From Voacanga thouarsii (Eukaryota > Streptophyta > Magnoliopsida > Gentianales > Apocynaceae), in the NCBI GenBank assembly GCA_026120185.1, contig JANUWF010000008.1:4836001-4900000 (forward strand): a stretch of 64,000 bases of DNA, given 5' to 3'. Position 1 is the first letter of the stretch, and each line of letters starts with the position of its first letter. Below are positions 57,360 through 64,000 of this stretch, one piece after another. Both the position numbers and the translations under genes were made by a program. Below the pieces are notes generated by a model. That model was not told where the DNA came from and did not search any database. It saw nothing but the letters and a program-made list of their open reading frames with translations.

Positions 57360-58610
57360 CTTTATACAATCCATAGAATGCTTCAATTTGGTGGCGTAAT
57401 TTTAAGAACAAGAACCCTACCAAACTCATACACAAGAGCACTAAAATGTTAGGAATTAACACTCTTGTGAAGATATGAATCTAGCCTATTTCAAAAATAC
57501 CCTAACACTATAATCTAACAATATATTAGAACACTAAGGATAGGAATTTAAAGGCACTCAAAACTTGAACCCAAATAGAACCCTAGAATAGATGAAATCC
57601 TAAGACCTAAGTTAGAGTAGAAGCTGTAGATTATCCCTTAAAGTTTATAGACAAGATCAAATATGGGATTAAACCCTTTGATTTAGTCTTGATAATTATA
57701 GGAATCACCCAAGAGGATCACCCTCAAACTCTCACAAGAAAGAAAACTTAAATTTCTCAAAATGTCTAACATCCAAAATTATAAATGAAATATCGTAATA
57801 ACATATATAGCCATCTAACCCCAGCTAAGGTGAGATGAATCTCAACCTTTAAATTGTTTTAAAAGCCTAAAATAAACATATTACAAATTAGAAGTCGAAG
57901 GAATTGAAATTATTACAGAACATAGAAAAATAGACATAAAGCAAAACAAAGTATTTCTGCCCGTAATGAACTAGTGCCTGTTGACATGATAATTGGTGTT
58001 GAATATAAACTAAATTTTGAAAATCTAAACTAAACTGGTGCCTGTTGGGCCATTGAATCGGCATCGATTGTATGCTGTGTCCACAACTCGATCTTTCTAT
58101 TCAGATCAGTGCCTATTGGCTTGGTGAATTGACGAGGGATGCATTATGTTATAATTAGCACTGGATGTCCTAGATGAACCAGTGCTAGGTGCTTCTTGAA
58201 GCTTCACATCCAACTTGTCTCCAATCTTCTTCTTGCGATCTCTTAATCTCAACATAAGTTGTTCAAACTTTGACCTTCGTGGCCCTTTTTTTATTCTCTA
58301 TTACTTGATAACTCTCTTGATCTTAATCCTTACTTTATCTTCTTAAAAGTCCTTCAATTATTCTTTTGACACCCACTTCTTCATAATCTTGTTGTCACTT
58401 GGTTTGGTGGTTTAGTTTGCTTGAATCCGCAATTGAAAGCTTCATAATTTGAAATTTTCCTTGGCACCTTGGAATGTGACTTGAATCTCCTTTCCCCTTC
58501 TTTAGCTTTAGCATATTACTTGGATGGATTCCTATCGAAATATGAGTGGGAAAAGGGATACCCATAAGATAAATATAGAGAGCAAAATTGAGACAATGCA
58601 ATGAGAAGTA
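57360..58610 (-). repeat. 5' LTR of gypsy element B
   Basis: Similar to the element A LTR (24780-25571 with 29729-30060). TATA-like CTATATATG on the minus strand at about 57806-57814. GGTGCC-like boxes (for example AGCACTGGTTC, ATGCCGATTC on the minus strand) lie at about 57970-58200. Exact termini are unclear; the right end lies between about 58560 and 58620. Confidence 0.65.
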
Positions 58611-60625
58611 GAAGGAGAGAAGAAAATAAAGGAGAAAAGAAAATGAAAAATATCAAAATCAAGATGCCAACTTTTCAAGATAAGAGTAATTCGGATGTAT
58701 ACTTTGAGTAGTAAATAAAAATTAAGATATTTTTTTTATTGCTAGGATTTCAGTGAAAGGAACTAAATAAAGCTTACAGTGTTAGGTTTTTTGGACTATG
58801 CATTGGTATAGTGGGAGCAAACTATAGCCAATAGGAAGAGAATAAGAGAAAATATAGTTAGTACATGGGAATTGGTGAAAAACTTAAAGAGGGCAAGGTT
58901 TGTGGTTGCAATGAATTGTACCAAAAGCTACAAGTGCTTAAGTAAGGGAATAAATGTGCGGAAGATAATCATAAGGAGTTAGAGGTATTAATGATGAGGG
59001 CAAATATAAATGAAGATCCATGGGCCACTAAAGCAAGATTTCTAAGTGGTTTGAATAAGGAGATAGCTAATGTGGTAGAGTTGTATTCCTATGATATTTT
59101 AGAGAAAATGGTACATATGGCTATGAAGATTAAGAAGCAAATGAAGAGGAGGACCTTTGTGAAAAATATTCCAAACATAAATCCTTCACCAAAGAAGCTA
59201 ATGCCTAAAAGAGAAGAATTTTCAATGACACCTCCTAAGTTCAATAAACCAAGGAATGAGTGGAATAAAGATAAAAGGGAATAAAGATAACGGGAAAGCC
59301 ATTGAGAAGCCAAAAGGCCAGGACATTAAATGTTTTCGTTGTTTGGGATATGGACACACAGCTCATAAATGCTCAGGTAAGAAGGTCATGTACATTAATC
59401 AATTTGGTAAGGTTTCATCCGAGGAGGAAGAAAATAAAAAACAAGAGGATGCTCAAGAAATAGAGGAAGAAGCTTTTAGTGAAGAGGGAGAAGAAATAGG
59501 GCAAATATGTACATTACTTGGAGTAGCTAGAAGATCCTTGAATACACAAGTAAAAAATGATGAGCATCATCAGCAAAGGGAGAAGATATTTTGTACAAGG
59601 TGCCTCATCAACAAAGTTCCTTGTAGTGTGATTTTAGATAGTGGAAGTTGCACCAATATCATTTGTGCTATTTGGTGGAAAAGATAGGATTGGAGACCAA
59701 GAAGCATCAATGTCTATACAAACTACAATGGTTAAATGATAGTGGAGAATTGAATGTGAATAAATATGCATTGGTTACATTTGACATGGAGAAGTATAAG
59801 GATGAAATATTGTGTAATGTGGTTTCAATGCATACCTACCACCTACTCTTAGAAAGGTCAGGGCAATATAATAGGGAAGTTGTGCATAATAGGAAACAAA
59901 AAACACTTATTATGTGTATAAAGAAGGAAAGAAATACATTCTTTTACCAATGACCCCAAATAAAGTGAGCATAGATAAAAAAATCATAAGAGAGAAGGAA
60001 AGGAAAAAGAGTATAAAAGAGAGTGCCAAAAAATAAGAGTGTGAGAAAAGTGAGGGGAGAGAAAAGGAAAAGAAATAGAAAAAAGAGAGAATTGAGGAAC
60101 AAAAGTAAGAGGGTACAAAAAAGAAGAGGCAACAAAAATAAGGGAAAAGAGAGAAAAAAGGCTAATGTCTTTGCTAAGGAAAGTGAGGTGATTGATGCAA
60201 TTGAGGCAAAGGACCCTCCTTTTTTTGTAAAGTTGTTTATGTAGCTACAAATGAAACTACTCTTGTTTTATCTTGTGAAATTGTAGGTATCATTGAGGAA
60301 CTCCAAGATATGTTTCAAAAAGAGATGATAGCAGGATTACCACCAATTTGAGGGGTTGAGCACCAAATTAACTTATGCTAGGTGCTGCCATTCCAAATAA
60401 ACAGCTTATTTGTGCAATCCAGAAAAAGCTAAAGAATTGCAAAAGCAGGTGAAATAATTGCTCAAGAAAGACCATGTATGTGAAAGCCATTAGTAGTGCC
60501 CAAGAAAGATGGTTTATGGAGAATGTATGTTAATTCAAGGCCATCAATAATACAATGGTAAACTATCAATATCCCATTTCTGGGTTTGATGATTTGTTAG
60601 ACGAATTGTATGAATCATGTATATT
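58611..60625 (+). pseudogene. gag-pol: Ty3/gypsy gag, protease and start of RT (element C)
   Basis: Plus strand. Gag middle: IKMPTFQDKSNSDVYFE near 58660, then LMMRANINEDPWATKARFL and GLNKEIANVVELYSYDIL (58980-59110), matching plant gypsy gag. Zinc knuckle CFRCLGYGHTAHKC at 59331-59372, intact. Protease: active site LDSGSCTN at 59635-59658, followed in another frame by LVEKIGLETKKH and LQWLNDSGELNVNK. A highly basic and acidic linker follows (about 59990-60180). RT start: EELQDMFQKEM, GLPPI, PKKDG, WRMYVNSR and DELYESCIF (60290-60625) in broken frames. It is cut by the LTR at 60626. Gag sequence before about 58650 is missing where element B's LTR ends. Confidence 0.85.
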
Positions 60626-62303
60626 TGATAGGGATAAATTATACAGATATTTTGAGGACATTTTATGGCGTATTTATGCTTGATTTTTAGATCAAATGCT
60701 ATTCATTCCCATCACTTTGATATATTTTTTGTGCAGAATTAATGTTTAAGGAGTATGGCAAAAAACTTACAAAAAAGATTAAGGAAAGAATCCAAAAATA
60801 GAAAGGAGTCGAATAGAGCAATAAATGTCGTGTCTCTGGATGGAAAATAGAACAAAGCCAAGCCATGGCTATGCACAGCCATGCTGGCTAGATGGAGAAA
60901 AAAACAAGAAAAACAAAGTTATAGACCAACTTTAACAGCCAAGGACTAGCTACACTAATCTGTGGACTATCTAAGAAGAAAAGCAAAGGAATGGACCAGT
61001 ATTTCCAAGCTATAGGCCGGCTTTGTGAAAAATCAAAGAACAAGATTTTCCAAAATTGAACTAGTGCTGACCAAGATACTCAAACCAGCATCGACTTAGC
61101 TATGGAATTATGGCGACAGAAAATCCTTCTCAAAGCAGAATTTGGCAACTTCAGTAGAGATTTTTTGGGAATTGTTTCAATCATGAATTAGGACTCTTGT
61201 ACACATTTTTTGGCAACAAAAACTCCTATAAATACAAGAGTTTAACAATCCAAAAACAGTTTTCATTGTATACACATATTAGTAGAAAATTCCTAGAGAC
61301 TTCAAGAACGCCAAGAATAAGAAGGATTAAAAAAAATCTTGGAGAAGTAGAGGAGCATTATTATGAAAATTGCAAAGGAGAAGGGGATTATACTTGTCTA
61401 TGAGTTTTTCTTCTATCTTTTTTTGCAATTCTATTTTGTTAATGTTGGATTCATATGCTTTTAATTGTATTTGAGGATATTTCTAAGCTTATAGTTTTGT
61501 ATTGAATTTCTCTTAGATCTATTTAATTCCAATTCTAAATATTTGATTACTTGATTTTATTATGTTGAATTGATTATTCCGAATTTATTGATTCAATAGT
61601 TGTAACTTTTAGCTAGCTCGAGAGAGAGAGAGAGGTTGAAAGATTAAAACTTGGTAATAAAAAAGAGATTAATATAACCCAGAGATGGATATTATTTCTT
61701 CCAGAAGAAAGACTTTAGTGTTGCCTGGAAAGAGAGACATTAATTGTTAATTTGAGATTTAAGATCAAATATTGCCTATAGGGATATTATTACTTTCATA
61801 AATTAAGTTGGTCTTAATGCTTCTTAGATTTAATTAGGGAGGCAGAGATACCTTTTGATTAGTTTAAGAATAGATTTTCATGACTCAAGAGAGAGTGAAA
61901 TTTGCTTTTAAACTCATTTTTGGTATTTAGATTGGGACTTAATTCATTTAAGGCTAATTTCTTTACCTGACAAACTTTTAGGTGATTTCTTCTTTACATA
62001 TCTTTTCTCTTGCTCTTACTCCTTGATAATTTTTGTGACTTTTCTTGTGTGAACTTGATATATTCTCTGGTATGTTAGGTTAGTAGATTATTTATTTCAT
62101 CTTTTTATTTTATTGATTAAACAATAAAGATTTGAATAAAGTAAAGATAATTGCTAAGTTCTCATAGATTCGATACTTGTTATTTCCTCTACTACATGAT
62201 GGGTGTACTTGCCCAATGTGTGTTTTTAGTAATTAGCATTTTAATTAAAGCTCAATTAATTGTGAACTTTGTTGGTAATATTTTCTATACTAAAATACAC
62301 GCA
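60626..62303 (+). repeat. 5' LTR of the second non-autonomous element
   Basis: About 1,678 bp, starting TGATAGGGATAAATTATAC and ending AATACACGCA. TATA box CTATAAATAC at 61226-61235, with AGTGCTGACC and CCAGCATCGAC boxes at about 61060-61105 upstream of it. Except for the start and this layout it is strongly diverged from the 9530 LTR. Confidence 0.8.
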
Positions 62304-62312
62304 TATAATTTT

Positions 62313-62330
62313 TGGTACCGTTGCAAGGGA
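62313..62330 (+). other. Primer-binding site, tRNA-Asp type
   Basis: TGGTACCGTTGCAAGGGA, preceded by a T run as in the 9530 element. It differs at a few positions from the expected TGGCGCCGTTGCCGGGGA. Confidence 0.75.
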
Positions 62331-62524
62331 TTGGCAATATCATGAAAAGCTCGAGTCTTATTGATTTAGCCATTTTTGTATTTGTAAATACCACTAACTT
62401 TTTGTATTTTGGTAGTTTGTGAATATATCTAACTTTTATGTTTTTTCTTTATTTGTATTTCTATTATTTCTGTTTGTATTTTTTTTTTTTTTTTTTTGTG
62501 AGTGTGAGGTTCAAAAATATCATC

Positions 62525-63525
62525 ATGGACAATTATTCATGGACAAGAAATCATAAGAGCTATAGTGGTGATAAGTTGGCCAGTATGCAAACTCACATTA
62601 ATGCTTTTAGTGAGACATCACTTGATGCATTAGTAAATTCTTTTATTACCAACACAAATGCATCCATTAAATATTATGAAGAATCTTTCCAATAAATGAG
62701 TCACTAAAGAACACAATTAGCAAAGTTGGTTGAGGAGATTCAAAATAGGGCATTGAAAATTGCAGAAAAATAAGGGACGACCTACAATGAGCCACCGACA
62801 CTGGCTACATTGGTAGAACCAACATTGGCTTGTCAAATAATCCCTAAAATAGCAACGAAAACAACTGCGAGATGAAGGCCAATAAGAGAAAGGCCATGAG
62901 GAGAAATTGCACAATGTTATGAGGGGAAAGATTCTATTCTACTTTATGCTCTAATACTTCTAATTTCTCTTTGTCACCTGATTTTCTAGCTCTTAATTCT
63001 TTGAGAATAAGGATGCCAATGATGATGTTTGGAGTTTAATATGTCTTAAAGAATTGATTTTTTCGAGAATACATTTTGTGTAAAAACCTTTGAGGATGTT
63101 GACAATTTTTTCTCTTCACCCTATATAAAAGGAGGTAACTTAATATTTGTAGACAATGCATTAAAAAGTAAAGATTTCTTAATCCCTTCTTTAAATGTTC
63201 AAATGCCAAGTTTGAAGGGCAGTTTTGATTGTGACAATTCCTTTGAAGGGTTAATTAGCAAGATTAATGAATTCCCTAGATACAATTTGCATTTATGTTT
63301 AGATAATTTGATTAATGTCTAAAAAGATTCTTTGGAACAAATTCCATGTGTATAGTTTTGTTGGCATTCATGATTTCCATGTACCTTACCCTTTTCAAAA
63401 ACCTCTCTTCTTTCTACTTTCATCATGCCCACTTTTTTCAATAAGCATTAATTTCTTTTACAAAAGGATGATGAGGAAGCATGATGAGTGGAAGGAGTAT
63501 ATGTGTATCTTAGTTTTACCTTGAT
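62525..63525 (+). pseudogene. Decayed ORF of unknown function, second copy
   Basis: Opens MDNYSWTRNHKSYSGDKLAS, then THINAFSETSLDALVNSF and QLAKLVEEIQ. After a gap it continues in changing frames: FYSTLCSNTSNFSLSPDFL (about 62940-62995), DDVWSLICLKELIFS (about 63020-63065), FEDVDNFFSSPYIKGGNL and ALKSKDFLIPSL (about 63090-63195), NSFEGLISKINEFPRYNLHL (about 63240-63295), then RMMRKHDEWKEYM (about 63465-63505). Each block aligns with the minus-strand ORF at 12950-13728 in the same order. Not assignable to gag, protease, RT, RNase H or integrase by motif. The first block could be a residue of an Athila/Tat-type gag tail. The N-terminal ORF from 62525 to about 62693 is open; the rest is broken. 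Confidence 0.6.
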
Positions 63526-63604
63526 TTTATTTGGATCTTAGGTTTGTTTTATTTTATTAGTTTAGATTTTTATAGTTGTTAGGTGCCTTTTACCCCCAAT
63601 AAAG

Positions 63605-63637
63605 AGAATATATCCCAACTTAAGTATGGAGGAATGA
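63605..63637 (+). other. Internal polypurine-like box, decayed
   Basis: GAGAATATATCCCAACTTAAG followed by TATGGAGGAATG corresponds to the box at 12608-12648 of the related element. Confidence 0.55.
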
Positions 63638-63901
63638 CTCTTTATCTTAATTTACTTTCTTAGGATTTCTGTTAGTCTTTCATGTGTTTTGTTTTGATGT
63701 GCTCTATTTTATTATTGTTTTTTAATGCTTTTATTTGTGTTTTCTTTTGCAAGTTGAATAAATTCTTCTTGGACAAGTTTTCTCTTCCATTCAAGTTTCA
63801 ATATCTTTTTGAGTATCACTACACTTGGGAAGTAATGCTTAACTATCTCCCTCCTTAATATTTTAGATCCCTTTGGAGATGCTTTATTACGATAATTTTT
63901 A

Positions 63902-63941
63902 GCCAATGAGGATATTGTCTAATTTAAGTATAGGAGATGGT
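63902..63941 (+). other. Internal polypurine-like box with stem-loop, second
   Basis: GCCAATG, AGGA, TATTGTC, then TAATTTAAGTATAGGAGATGG. It keeps the AGGA loop and resembles 12381-12420. About 300 bp from the first box. Confidence 0.6.
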
Positions 63942-64000
63942 TTGGCGGTATTCTCTATCCAAGTTTTTACCAATTTTCTTAGTTTTTTCTTGCAATTTTT

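Larger units (their letters stand above)
60626..64000 (+). mobile_element. Second TGATAGGG-family non-autonomous element, 5' part
   Basis: Plus strand: LTR, PBS matching tRNA-Asp, leader, a decayed ORF homologous to that of the element at 9530, then two polypurine-like boxes. The 3' LTR lies beyond the window. Left flank atatt (60621-60625) is the presumed TSD. It interrupts element C in the RT coding region after DELYESCI. No RT, RNase H or integrase motif is present in the part seen. Confidence 0.82.

Overview
The window looks like nuclear DNA of a land plant, probably a eudicot, though the species cannot be told from the sequence. It is AT-rich. I found no intact host gene, rRNA gene, functional tRNA gene or bacterial-style gene cluster. 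Almost everything I can recognise is LTR retrotransposon sequence, with one CACTA DNA-transposon end. Every coding region is broken by stops, frameshifts, deletions or younger insertions, so this is an old, gene-poor, nested-transposon block.

Layout. (1) 1-15926 is the 3' part of a Del/Tekay-like Ty3/gypsy element (element D: RT, RNase H, integrase, chromodomain-like tail, polypurine tract and a 3' LTR of about 4.4 kb). Its pol is split by a copia-type solo LTR (908-3988), which is itself split by another solo LTR (1845-3391). Its 3' LTR is split by a complete 6.05-kb non-autonomous element (9530-15577, minus strand). (2) 15927-25571 is a mosaic: a copia LTR piece, an inverted Del-type LTR piece, a diverged 4.2-kb LTR (17675-21894), a second gypsy LTR family, and a CACTA 3' end (to 23644). 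(3) 25572-29723 is a perfect-TSD solo LTR of the family of element D, sitting in the LTR of minus-strand gypsy element A (gag/protease remains 30061-32343). (4) 32344-45613 is a decayed Sirevirus-type copia element on the plus strand, with a second perfect-TSD 4.2-kb solo LTR inside it (40776-44952). (5) 45614-47182 is a chimeric LTR. (6) 47183-54818 is a fairly complete minus-strand copia element. (7) 54819-58610 is the 5' part of minus-strand gypsy element B (gag start, long leader, PBS, LTR). (8) 58611-60625 is plus-strand gypsy element C (gag, protease, start of RT). (9) 60626-64000 is the 5' part of a second non-autonomous element related to 9530-15577.

The most interesting material is in the two non-autonomous elements whose LTRs begin TGATAGGG. 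Both have a primer-binding site matching tRNA-Asp, and neither shows a recognisable polymerase. They share a decayed but clearly homologous open reading frame that I cannot assign to gag, pol or env, and both have repeated polypurine-like boxes preceded by a small stem-loop motif. LTRs of this family and of the A/B gypsy family also carry a short GC-rich array of GGTGCCGGC-like boxes about 115-390 bp upstream of a TATA box, although the families are otherwise unlike. The 4.2-kb Del-type LTRs contain a tRNA-like segment with pol III A and B boxes and a conserved near-perfect 23-bp palindrome.

All boundaries were set by eye from LTR ends (TG..CA), target-site duplications (TSDs), primer-binding sites (PBS), polypurine tracts (PPT) and protein motifs. 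Boundaries described as approximate are uncertain by tens of bases.
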